Shown one piece after another: positions 6,473-14,749 of a stretch of DNA of 36,192 nucleotides (position 1 is the first letter of the stretch; the number at the start of each line of letters is the position of its first letter). The notes under the pieces are model-generated. The model was not told where the DNA came from. It saw only the letters and a list, made by a program, of their open reading frames with translations, and searched no databases. The translations under genes were made by a program, and so were the position numbers. The stretch lies in NCBI GenBank assembly GCA_047638695.1, contig JBLINY010000037.1, positions 1 through 36,192 of the forward strand. The letters are read 5' to 3'. The DNA is from JAHECQ01 sp047638695 (GTDB lineage Bacteria; Actinomycetota; Acidimicrobiia; Acidimicrobiales; SZUA-35).

Positions 6473-9307
6473 CTAGGGGCGGATGGTCAACTGATCGAAG
6501 TGAACGTGGGCCAGGGTCTCGTCGAAGGTCTCGACATACAGGCCAACGTTGCCGGCCTCGACGTGGTAGCCGCGAGTGTCAAAGCTGCCGAGCTCCTGGC
6601 CGTTGACCGAGAACGTCACCGTTGCTCCCCGCATGGAAACCTTCAACACGACGGGATTATCCGGGTCGTCGACGATGAGTTCGGGTAGCTCGCCACTGGC
6701 CTGGGCCCGTTGAGGCAACTCATCTTCGTGTAGCAGCTCCCATGTGCCCGCTCTTGGGTTGATCACGAAGGCGTAGTAAACCTCGGGGCGTGCTGGCCCA
6801 GTGAACCCGGCTGGGACGGGCTTCATGTCGCCGGCGGAACGGAAGAGGAGCCCGTAGCGATAGAGGCCGTCGTTGGTCTCGGTTTTATCGACGTAGACCG
6901 ACAGTTCTATCTCGCCGTCGGCGAGATCGTAACCGCCGAGCGAGACCACCTGAGTGTTCGGCCCCGCCGGCTCGAGGTGGTACCAGGCGGGAGCGTGGTA
7001 GCCAATGCGCCAGTCGCCCTGATCGACGTCGGCGAAGCCGGAGCCTGTGTCGTCGAAGCTGTCGTTGACGAGAAGTCCATCGGCATCAGCGATACGGGCC
7101 GGACCTGACGACTGCGCCTCGACTTGGGGAAGCTCGTGCTCGATCTCGAACGCCAGCGCGGGAAGGGAAGGATCGATCAGATCGGCTGCGCAACGAAAGC
7201 CGGTCTCGGCGATGGTCGCCTGGCCTGCTGGGTCGACGACTTGGCGCATGGCGGCGCCATCACGGACTCGTCCGTACTGGCCGCCGCGACGGACCTGTTC
7301 GCCGGCATCCACGGGCTCGTAGGGCTCGGCGACCCACTCCCAAACGCTTCCGACGGCATCGTGGACGCCGAAGTCGCTGCGGTTCAGTGGATTCGAGCCT
7401 GCCGGTCGCGAGCCTGCTTGATCGAGATCGAGACCATCGTCGACGTCACCGGTTGGGTAGATCGAACCGGTCTGGCCTCTGGCCCCTACCTCCCATTCGG
7501 CGTCGGTCGGGAGTCGTTTCCCAAGCGCCACGCAGTAGGCCTCGGCCCAGACGAACTCGACACCGGTAACCGGATGGTCACCGAGGTCGCTTGGGGCTTG
7601 GCCGCGGTCCCAGCTCAGTGGTGCCGGTGCCCCGATCTGTTGAACGAACGCGAGGTACTGCGCATTCGTGACTTCGAAGGCGTCGAGGTGAAAGCCGTCG
7701 ATCGCGGTGGTGAAGGCGGCAACGCTTTCGGTGCTGGCAACCTCGGCCCCAACGGTGTAAACGCCGGCGGCGATCTCGACCATATCGACGCCGGACGCTG
7801 GCGTCGGCTCGGCCTGTTCAATCGCCTCGTCGTTCGGCACTTCTGTCGAGATGGAGCCGGCCGTCCCGGAATTGTCGTTGTCGTCGCGGGTGAGGAACCA
7901 GATGACAGGGAAGGCGAGCAGAAGCACGGCCGCGACCACAGCGCCCAGCAGGAGCGGGCTGACACCGCGCCTGTTGTCGTTCGAGGTCGGCTCCGCAAAC
8001 GTGGCCTCAACCGGCATGGCGATCTGGGGCTGAGATGTCGCAGGTTCAGTGGGCGCAGCTTGGGGCTCTGCCATAATCGGTGGGACGGCCATATTTGGTG
8101 AGACGGCCAGGGATGCCGGATCAGGTGTTGCCGGGGGTTCGGTGGGCGTCGGTGCCGTCGGGGGGGCCGTTGCTGGAACGGGTGCGACCGGTGCTTCCGG
8201 TTCGGCGATCGGAGCTGGAGCAGCCAACCGCTCGCCGGTTTCGGCCAATTCGCCGGCGATCAGGGCTGCGCCGCGAGCAACGGCGTGCTTTGGATCGGCG
8301 TCGAGGAGCGCAACCCCATCTCCGACAGTGCTCGATAACTCTCTGCGGACGATTGGTAGGCGACATGAGCCGCCGACCAGCAGAACGGCCGAGAGTTCCG
8401 AGCTGTCGACGCCAACATCGGCTACAGCTCGGCGGAACGATCCCATCGATTCGACGATGGCCGGGCGGATCAGATGCTCGAAGTCAACCCGAGTAATGGT
8501 TACTGGGATCATGGTGGTCGGCAGCATCACCGGTAGCTCGACCGACTCTTCGTCAGACAGCGTCTCTTTGGCCGTGACGCATTCACGCATCAGGCCGGCC
8601 GACGCGATATCGAAGGCCTGACCCCCGGCTGACTCGGCTTCGGTCCAGGCGGCACCGAGCCGCGAGCGAACGAGGTGGAAGACGACCTCGTCGAAGTCGA
8701 TGCCGCCGAGATGCTCTTCGCCTTCCGGCTCACCGGCCAGATCGAAACCGGTGCGGGTTCGACGCAGCACCGCTGCATCGAACGTGCCGCCGCCGAGGTC
8801 GTAGGCGGCGATGAGATCTCCGACCGCAAGCGGGTGTGTTTCGGCGTGGAAGGTTGCCGCGGCGTGTGGTTCGGTGAGTAGATCGGGTTCGAGGCCAGCC
8901 AGAGCGATGGCTCGTCGGAGAGCCGTGAGGCGAGTCGAGCGCCAGCTGGCCGGGTGGGTCATCACCAGGCGGTCGGGCGGCCCGCCCTCAAGTTCGGCGA
9001 CTCGCCCAACGGCCCACGTGAGGTGGTCGGCGACCAGCGCCGCCGGATCGTAGGTGTCGCCTTCGAGGTAAATAGGAGACGTATCTCCGAGTCGTCGTTT
9101 TAGGTTTCGTACCAGGCGAAGCGGCTCGGAGGCGCCCCGCATGAACGCGTCCTCTCCGTGAAGAAGCGATCCGTCAGGTCGTACGAAAACAGCTGCCGGT
9201 ACTGCGCCGGCCCGGTTGCCGAGGGTTGCAATCTTGACGACTCCGTCGCGATGAATGGCGGCCGCTGTGAAGCTAGTTCCGAAGTCGAGGCCTAAGGAGT
9301 AAGACAT
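6473..9307 (-). CDS. Hsp70-ATPase / TM / FGE-like / lectin-like fusion (copy B)
   Basis: A 944-residue chimera. Residues 1-355 are an Hsp70 nucleotide-binding domain: phosphate-1 loop LGLDFGTSFTAAA (5-17), KRRLGD (Lys70), Glu146, phosphate-2 YDLGGGTFD (169-177) and adenosine loop VGGSCRLP (311-318). The Hsp70 peptide-binding domain is absent. A Pro/Ala-rich linker (360-445) leads to a single membrane helix (about 450-472). Beyond it lie an acidic linker and an FGE/SUMF1-type domain (508-709: EVTNAQYLAF, GKRLPTDAEWE, GSVWEWV, GFRCA). Residues 748-943 form a beta-rich LamG/DUF1080-like module. The likely topology is ATPase inside and FGE plus lectin-like parts outside. The FGE domain lacks the active-site cysteine pair; only Cys592 and Cys706, probably structural, are seen. 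It starts 4 bases after its paralogue's stop. Confidence 0.9.
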   Translation of the reverse strand: MSYSLGLDFGTSFTAAAIHRDGVVKIATLGNRAGAVPAAVFVRPDGSLLHGEDAFMRGASEPLRLVRNLKRRLGDTSPIYLEGDTYDPAALVADHLTWAVGRVAELEGGPPDRLVMTHPASWRSTRLTALRRAIALAGLEPDLLTEPHAAATFHAETHPLAVGDLIAAYDLGGGTFDAAVLRRTRTGFDLAGEPEGEEHLGGIDFDEVVFHLVRSRLGAAWTEAESAGGQAFDIASAGLMRECVTAKETLSDEESVELPVMLPTTMIPVTITRVDFEHLIRPAIVESMGSFRRAVADVGVDSSELSAVLLVGGSCRLPIVRRELSSTVGDGVALLDADPKHAVARGAALIAGELAETGERLAAPAPIAEPEAPVAPVPATAPPTAPTPTEPPATPDPASLAVSPNMAVPPIMAEPQAAPTEPATSQPQIAMPVEATFAEPTSNDNRRGVSPLLLGAVVAAVLLLAFPVIWFLTRDDNDNSGTAGSISTEVPNDEAIEQAEPTPASGVDMVEIAAGVYTVGAEVASTESVAAFTTAIDGFHLDAFEVTNAQYLAFVQQIGAPAPLSWDRGQAPSDLGDHPVTGVEFVWAEAYCVALGKRLPTDAEWEVGARGQTGSIYPTGDVDDGLDLDQAGSRPAGSNPLNRSDFGVHDAVGSVWEWVAEPYEPVDAGEQVRRGGQYGRVRDGAAMRQVVDPAGQATIAETGFRCAADLIDPSLPALAFEIEHELPQVEAQSSGPARIADADGLLVNDSFDDTGSGFADVDQGDWRIGYHAPAWYHLEPAGPNTQVVSLGGYDLADGEIELSVYVDKTETNDGLYRYGLLFRSAGDMKPVPAGFTGPARPEVYYAFVINPRAGTWELLHEDELPQRAQASGELPELIVDDPDNPVVLKVSMRGATVTFSVNGQELGSFDTRGYHVEAGNVGLYVETFDETLAHVHFDQLTIRP

Positions 9308-9311
9308 GGCG

Positions 9312-12197
9312 TCAGCCGACCTCGTTGACTTGGAAGTCGTCGAAGTGAACGTGCACCTTCTCGGAGTCTTCGCGGCTTAGGAGGATGAGGCCCGTCGCGG
9401 TACCGCTGAAGCCGGGAATGGTGCGGGTGTGAACGACAGACCCGCCGATGAGAAACTGATACTGGTCATCACCAAGGTCGATGACCTCAAGCACGACCCG
9501 ATCCGGAATCGATCGAGTCGACTGTTCGATCAACGAATAGGCGACACCAGCATCTGCGTACGCTCCTTCGTCGGATAGCTCGCGTGTGCAGATCAACCAC
9601 TGCGACGATCGTTCATCGACGATGAAGATCAGTCCGTTGCCAGCATCGTCGAACTTGAAGGCCAAGCCGTAGGCGTGTGTGCCGCCGTCGGTCGTGAGGT
9701 TGGTTTCGGTGAACACGGTGGTGCGCAGGCCATAACCCTGATCGGGGTTAGAACGCCATGAACTGAGGGCTAGGGCTTCCCGCCATTCGGACCGCGTCTC
9801 GAGGTGGAAGTACTCGTTTGGGTGGTAGCCGTACCGAAAGTCGCCTTCGATGGCGAGTTCGGTCCACCCCGAGGTGGAGTCGCTGAAGTCGTCGAAGACC
9901 TGGATTCCCTCGGCCAACGGCTCAACCGTTATCTCGTTGTCGCGTTCGGGTGCGACATAGTCGACGAATGAACCCTTTGTGGCGGCCGGATCGACGCCGT
10001 CGGCTGCGCAGCGAAAACCGGCGATTCGCAGCGCGCTTGATCGGAGGGGATCAACCGGCAATCGGGTGACCGTTTCGCGGAGGAAGCCGTTCTGCCCGCC
10101 TCGGAGCACTTTCAGATCGTCGGATATGCGTTGGTCGTAGCTGTCGGCGACCCACTCCCATGTGTTGCCGGCCATATCGAACGCACCGAAGGGGCTGACG
10201 TTGCCCTCGATCGTACCGACGGGGTAGGTCTCCGAAGAGGTCGGCATCGAGACAGTGGAAGCATCATCGCCCCAGGGCCAAATGCGACCCTCCGGCCCGC
10301 GTGCTGCGGCCTCCCACTCGGCTTCGGCCGGCAGACGCTTCTGGGATGCGGTGCAGAAGGCGCTGGCCCACTCGAATGACACGCCGGCGACGGGGTGGTC
10401 GGCAAGGTCTTCAGGGTAGGCACCGCCGCGCCAGCTGCTGGGCGGGGCAGCCCCGGTTTGATCGACGAACGACTTGTAGTCGCCGTTGGTGACTTCGAAG
10501 GCATCAAGGAAAAAGCCCTCCAACTCGGCCGACTGAGTGAACGTTTCCGAGCTGTTGGATTCAGGCTGCTCGAGCCCCAGCGGATAGGTGCCAGCCGGGA
10601 TCTCGACCATTCCCTCTGCGGGCGCTGCCAATGCGCTGGTGTTCGAGGGTGGGCTGTCTGTTCCGTCGTCGCCGGTCTCAGAACCGGTTTGTGGCTCGTC
10701 GATGGGTGCTTCGCCACTGGCGGCGTCGTCACCATTGTCGCGACTAATGAACAGCGCGCCAGCTCCAAGGAGAGCGAGGAGTAGGACGCCAACACCTACT
10801 AGGACAATGCGCCCCTGCTTGGCAGCGCCAGGCTCGGTCTGCGGCTGGACGGCCTGCGGTTGTGGTTCTGGCTGGGGGGCAGCTTGCCGCTGCGGCTCCG
10901 GCGTTGGGGCAGCGACAACGGGCTCAGGGGCTCGAGCTGGCTCGAGGGGCTGGGGCACCCCGGGTGGGCTTGGGGTCGATGGGGTGGGGGCAGTCGGTGC
11001 TTGAGGTGCATCAGACGCGCTACCAGGCACGCCCAGCGGTCCATCGGCCGGAGCGGTAGCCAGCGGGGCGACCGGTGGCTGCGGTGCCGCTGGCGCCGGG
11101 TCTGACGTGAGGGCCGGGGTCGCATCGGTGAACTCGAGTGCGCCGCCGGCTACGAGTGACCCACCCTTGGCGACCGCGTGTACCGGATCGATATCGACCC
11201 TGACCAGATCGCCGAACTCTTCCCGCAGCAATTGCGCTACGAGTGGTATTCGAGACGAGCCTCCGACCAACAGGAGGGCGGAGAGGTCGGACCGGCTCAC
11301 ACTTGCCCGCGATATTGCCTGGTCGAGGGCGTTGACGGTTGGTGCCACGAGCGGCCGGATCCGAGATTCGAACTCCGCCCGAGTCAGCCGCACGGTGCCC
11401 TGTGCCCCGGGCAACATCACCGGGATCGCCGCTTCATCCTCGCTCGACAGCAGCTCCTTGGCTTCGGTGCAGCTGCGACGGAGGTGCGACATGGCAGTGA
11501 CATGGGCGGGGTTGTCGGGATCGAGATCCCAATCGCCGCCAGCTTCTTCCCGCACGTATTCGAATACGGCGGAGTCGAAGTCGATACCGCCGAGGTGTTC
11601 AAGGCCGATCGGTTCGCCAATAACAGTAAAACCAGTCTCGGTCTTACGGAGGATGGCGGAGTCGAAAGTACCTCCGCCAAGGTCGTACACCGCAAGAGTT
11701 GCGCCGGCATCGATGCGGGTCTGGGCTGCGTAGGCGACGGCGGCTGCGGCCGGTTCGCTGATGAGAACAACGTCGTCCAGATTGGCCATCTGCAGCGCTT
11801 GCCCGAAGATCTCCATCTTGTATGGACCCCAGTTGGCCGGATGGCTCACCGCGACCCGACGTGGAGCCTCGCGCTGGCGGTCGACGACGCGTTCAACCAC
11901 GTGACGCAACATGTGGGCGATGAGCGACTCGGCTGAGAACGGCGCCCCCCTCAGGATCGATGGAGTCGAGTCTCCGAGGCGGCGCTTGAATTCACGGGCC
12001 GCCCCCGAAGGGTCGAGCAGAGCTCGACGGTTCGCTGCGTCACCAACGACCATGGTCCCGTCCGGCTCGAGGAACAGAACGGTCGGGATGCTGTCGGCAA
12101 TTGGCCCGAGGCCCATCACCGTGACAACGCCGTCATCGGTCCGAGCCGCGGCAGCGCTATAGCTCGTTCCTACGTCGATTCCTAGGTCGTATGCCAA
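9312..12197 (-). CDS. Hsp70-ATPase / TM / FGE-like / lectin-like fusion (copy A)
   Basis: A 961-residue chimera with the same architecture as the next gene. The Hsp70 ATPase domain (1-355) has LGIDVGTSYSAAA (5-17), KRRLGD (Lys71), Glu148, YDLGGGTFD (171-179) and VGGSSRIP (311-318). Next come a long Pro/Ala/Gln-rich linker (360-460), a membrane helix (about 462-484), an acidic Ser/Asp-rich segment, an FGE/SUMF1 domain (529-732: EVTNGDYKSF, QKRLPAEAEWE, NTWEWV, GFRC) and a lectin-like beta module (765-955). The peptide-binding domain of DnaK is missing. The FGE domain lacks the catalytic cysteines of true formylglycine-generating enzymes. The start is a TTG at 12197 with GAGGGAG seven bases upstream. 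It is first in the minus-strand cluster. A sensor or scaffold role at the envelope is my inference. Confidence 0.9.
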   Translation of the reverse strand: MAYDLGIDVGTSYSAAAARTDDGVVTVMGLGPIADSIPTVLFLEPDGTMVVGDAANRRALLDPSGAAREFKRRLGDSTPSILRGAPFSAESLIAHMLRHVVERVVDRQREAPRRVAVSHPANWGPYKMEIFGQALQMANLDDVVLISEPAAAAVAYAAQTRIDAGATLAVYDLGGGTFDSAILRKTETGFTVIGEPIGLEHLGGIDFDSAVFEYVREEAGGDWDLDPDNPAHVTAMSHLRRSCTEAKELLSSEDEAAIPVMLPGAQGTVRLTRAEFESRIRPLVAPTVNALDQAISRASVSRSDLSALLLVGGSSRIPLVAQLLREEFGDLVRVDIDPVHAVAKGGSLVAGGALEFTDATPALTSDPAPAAPQPPVAPLATAPADGPLGVPGSASDAPQAPTAPTPSTPSPPGVPQPLEPARAPEPVVAAPTPEPQRQAAPQPEPQPQAVQPQTEPGAAKQGRIVLVGVGVLLLALLGAGALFISRDNGDDAASGEAPIDEPQTGSETGDDGTDSPPSNTSALAAPAEGMVEIPAGTYPLGLEQPESNSSETFTQSAELEGFFLDAFEVTNGDYKSFVDQTGAAPPSSWRGGAYPEDLADHPVAGVSFEWASAFCTASQKRLPAEAEWEAAARGPEGRIWPWGDDASTVSMPTSSETYPVGTIEGNVSPFGAFDMAGNTWEWVADSYDQRISDDLKVLRGGQNGFLRETVTRLPVDPLRSSALRIAGFRCAADGVDPAATKGSFVDYVAPERDNEITVEPLAEGIQVFDDFSDSTSGWTELAIEGDFRYGYHPNEYFHLETRSEWREALALSSWRSNPDQGYGLRTTVFTETNLTTDGGTHAYGLAFKFDDAGNGLIFIVDERSSQWLICTRELSDEGAYADAGVAYSLIEQSTRSIPDRVVLEVIDLGDDQYQFLIGGSVVHTRTIPGFSGTATGLILLSREDSEKVHVHFDDFQVNEVG

Positions 12198-12224
12198 GCA
12201 CTGACTCCCTCTTCGCCTCTTGGG

Positions 12225-12230
12225 ACGATA
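12225..12230 (-). promoter_or_regulatory. possible -10 element for the Hsp70-chimera cluster
   Basis: TATCGT on the minus strand matches TANNNT and sits 27 bases before the TTG start, leaving a short leader with the GAGGGAG site. No convincing -35 is seen. The 193-base gap to the divergent LLM gene (12198-12390) holds nothing else I can name. Confidence 0.3.
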
Positions 12231-12390
12231 ATGCGAAAAACTGCTGCGGACCTAGAGCGCCTTGCCGGGTGATGTTGCCCTGCGTCGCATATCGGTCCTG
12301 AGGCCTCGGGCAGGGTGCCTGGTTGGTGCGCATTTGCCTCCGGTGCGAACGGGGCTCAAGATTGGCGTACGTCGATATGAGGAGTACACG

Positions 12391-13596
12391 ATGCGTTTCG
12401 GAGTCTTCTACGAGCTGCAGCTGCCTAAGCCATGGGGTGAGGGTGCTGAACACCAGCTGGTCCAGGAAGCCATTGAACAGGTGAAACTTGCTGACGAGCT
12501 CGGTATTCATCATGCCTGGGCTGTCGAGCATCACTTTCTGGACGAGTATTCGCACTGTTCGGCGTCGGATGTGTTTCTCACTGCCCTTGCGGCACAGACA
12601 AAGAACATTCGAGTTGGGTTCGGTATCCGCCAAGTGATTCCGCACTACAACCCTCCGGCCCGCACTGCTGAGTCGGTTGCCATGCTCGATCTGGTTTCGT
12701 CGGGACGCGTCGAGTTCGGAATCGGCGAGAGCGCAACCCGCATGGAGCTTCGTGGCTTCAACATTTCGGCTCGGCAGAAGCGCGAGTTGGCGCTGGAAGC
12801 AGCTGAGCAGATTGCCAACATGATGGTGATGGATCCTTACCCCGGGTACGAGGGCGAAGGATTTTCGATGCCTTGTCGAAACGTGTTGCCGAAGCCGTTC
12901 CAGAAGCCGCACCCGCCCATGTGGATGGCATGTACGAACCGAGCGACTATCGAAGTGGCGGCACGCAACGGTCTTGGCGCCCTGGCCTTCAGCTTCGTCG
13001 ATCCCGAGGAAGCCAAACACTGGGCCGACCTCTACTACGACATCATTCGTAGCGAGGAGTGCGTGCCGATCAGCCACACGGTCAACGCCAATATCGCCAT
13101 GGTCGCCCCCTTCTCGCTGAACCATGATCCTGATGTCGCCGTGGCGCGGGGTATCCACGGGTTCCGCTTTTTCAACTATGCCATGAGTGCGTTGGTGACC
13201 AAGGACAATATCCCTGGGCGTACAACGTTGTGGCAGGACTACATGGCCCAGGCCAGCGACAGGAAACTCAGCCGGAAAGCTCCTGGTATTGGCACCCCGG
13301 CCGAGTTCGGCAATCTGGTGCGCGAGTACGAAGACGCCGGCGTTGATCAGGTGATCTTTCTTCAGCAGGGTGGCCAGAGTCAGCACGAGCACATCTGCGA
13401 GAGTCTCCAGCTGTTTGGCGACGAGGTGTTGCCAGAGTTTGCCGATCGTAAAGAGGCTGCCGAACTCGAGAAGGCCGAAAAGCTGGCGCCGTTCATCGAG
13501 GCCGCTCTGGCCAGGAAAAAGTGGATGCCCCAGCTGGCCGACGACGAGATTCCCGTGGTCGGAGCGTCGGTCAAGAAAGCCGGGCTCTACAAATAG
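12391..13596 (+). CDS. LLM-class flavin-dependent oxidoreductase
   Basis: A 401-residue luciferase-like monooxygenase family protein. The N-terminal strand MRFGVFYELQL, the segment HHAWAVEHHFLDEYSHCSA and the later SSGRVEFGIGESAT match the family's TIM barrel that binds FMN or F420. The start at 12391 is supported by GAGGAG six bases upstream; the frame continues 43 codons further up without a better site. Family members oxidise long-chain aldehydes, terpenes or sulfonates, or act as F420-dependent dehydrogenases; the substrate is not visible. It is divergent from the Hsp70-chimera cluster and convergent with the hydrolase at 13619. Confidence 0.88.
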   Translation: MRFGVFYELQLPKPWGEGAEHQLVQEAIEQVKLADELGIHHAWAVEHHFLDEYSHCSASDVFLTALAAQTKNIRVGFGIRQVIPHYNPPARTAESVAMLDLVSSGRVEFGIGESATRMELRGFNISARQKRELALEAAEQIANMMVMDPYPGYEGEGFSMPCRNVLPKPFQKPHPPMWMACTNRATIEVAARNGLGALAFSFVDPEEAKHWADLYYDIIRSEECVPISHTVNANIAMVAPFSLNHDPDVAVARGIHGFRFFNYAMSALVTKDNIPGRTTLWQDYMAQASDRKLSRKAPGIGTPAEFGNLVREYEDAGVDQVIFLQQGGQSQHEHICESLQLFGDEVLPEFADRKEAAELEKAEKLAPFIEAALARKKWMPQLADDEIPVVGASVKKAGLYK

Positions 13597-13618
13597 CGAG
13601 CCGCTGACATGTAGCTAG

Positions 13619-14749
13619 TTACGGGGCGGCAATGCGCTCCGTGACCCAGGTCGAAATAGTGTCGGCGACCATGTCGCGAGCTCCGTCGGGTTTCAGAAAG
13701 TAATGGTCCCCTGCGATGGTGACACGGGTCTTGTCCGTGGCTGCGACCGCATCGAGAATGGCGTCTCCGTCGGAAGGGAACACACCGCTGTCGCCAGTTG
13801 CCTCGATCAGAAGCGTGGGCACCGTGAGCCGGGTTAGGTGGGGCGCAGCCTGACATTGCGAGTCCTCGAGACTCCACATCGACAACCACGAGCGCAGCGA
13901 ACTCACCAGTCCGACCCCGTAGATACTCTTGTTCGCCTTCTCCGGGTCGCCGAAGTAGCAACTGTTTGGCGGTCGCTCATTGGGGTCGATGGTGGGGTCG
14001 ACGAAGCGGGGATCGGCCCACACACCGTGAACGACGAAGAGTCGATCCCTGACACCGGCTGCCTGGCATCGCACGAGCTCATCTCGGGCCCACGCACTGA
14101 TGCGGTTCGAGCGGTCGACCTGAGCCTGGCGATAGCGAGTGATGAACTCGGGCGAGTACGGCGGACCGTTCGATTTGTTGTAGATGTCGAGGTCGGGGTC
14201 GGTAGCTGTCGGGTCGGTCTCGTCGACTACCGATCCGTCCAGCCAGTTGGCGAAGATCTCCGGTCGGCCAGGGTGGGCCGAAACGAAAACGTAGAGGTCT
14301 CCCACAACAAGATCGCGAACAGCATCAAGTTCGGGCATGCCGGGAGCCGGAACGATGTTGGGGTCAACCGCCTGCGATTGATACGCGCCCATCAGCGACC
14401 CGCCGCCAGAATTCCCGATGATTACCACGGTCTCGATTCCGGCGACCTCCTTCATCCAGCGAACGCCAACACCGATCTCGGCGACCGCGTGGTCGAGTAG
14501 GAAGTAGCGTTCGTTGCCTCGGAAACGAGTGTTCCATCCGAGGAAGCCGAACCCGCGCGTCGCGAGGTAGTCGGCGAGGTAGTGCTCGGAGAAGTCGACG
14601 TTGTAGTGGGTGGCGATGAACCCGACCTTGGGCTCGGCCCCCCTCGGCGTGTGCCAGATTCCCTGGCACGGGTGACCACCGGCGCCAGCCCGGTCAACGA
14701 CAGGAGACGGTAAGCCGACGAACTGACGGTCAATCTCTGGTTCAGTCAT
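13619..14749 (-). CDS. alpha/beta hydrolase
   Basis: A 376-residue alpha/beta hydrolase. The nucleophile elbow is IGNSGGGS with Ser114; a later ATGDSGVFPSD and a terminal AGDHYFLKPDG supply the probable Asp and His of the triad. There is no signal peptide. The ATG at 14749 overlaps the last 8 bases of the upstream oxidase gene (ending 14742), so translation is probably coupled. It is last in the order CMD-family protein, FMN oxidase, hydrolase. The substrate is unknown. An open frame upstream to 14962 lies within the oxidase gene and is not used. Confidence 0.85.
   Translation of the reverse strand: MTEPEIDRQFVGLPSPVVDRAGAGGHPCQGIWHTPRGAEPKVGFIATHYNVDFSEHYLADYLATRGFGFLGWNTRFRGNERYFLLDHAVAEIGVGVRWMKEVAGIETVVIIGNSGGGSLMGAYQSQAVDPNIVPAPGMPELDAVRDLVVGDLYVFVSAHPGRPEIFANWLDGSVVDETDPTATDPDLDIYNKSNGPPYSPEFITRYRQAQVDRSNRISAWARDELVRCQAAGVRDRLFVVHGVWADPRFVDPTIDPNERPPNSCYFGDPEKANKSIYGVGLVSSLRSWLSMWSLEDSQCQAAPHLTRLTVPTLLIEATGDSGVFPSDGDAILDAVAATDKTRVTIAGDHYFLKPDGARDMVADTISTWVTERIAAP

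Noticed and set aside
7124..8101. 325-codon open frame on the plus strand
   Set aside because: It lies antisense within the Hsp70 chimera gene; high GC opens such frames, and its translation has no recognisable domain.
6473..9307. Sulfatase-activating formylglycine enzyme
   Set aside because: The active-site cysteines are missing and no sulfatase gene is in the window.
6473..12197. Canonical dnaK locus
   Set aside because: No peptide-binding domain, no grpE or dnaJ adjacent, and a membrane helix with outer domains follows the ATPase domain.
12157..13392. 411-codon open frame on the minus strand
   Set aside because: It is antisense to the LLM oxidoreductase gene, which has clear family motifs and a ribosome-binding site.
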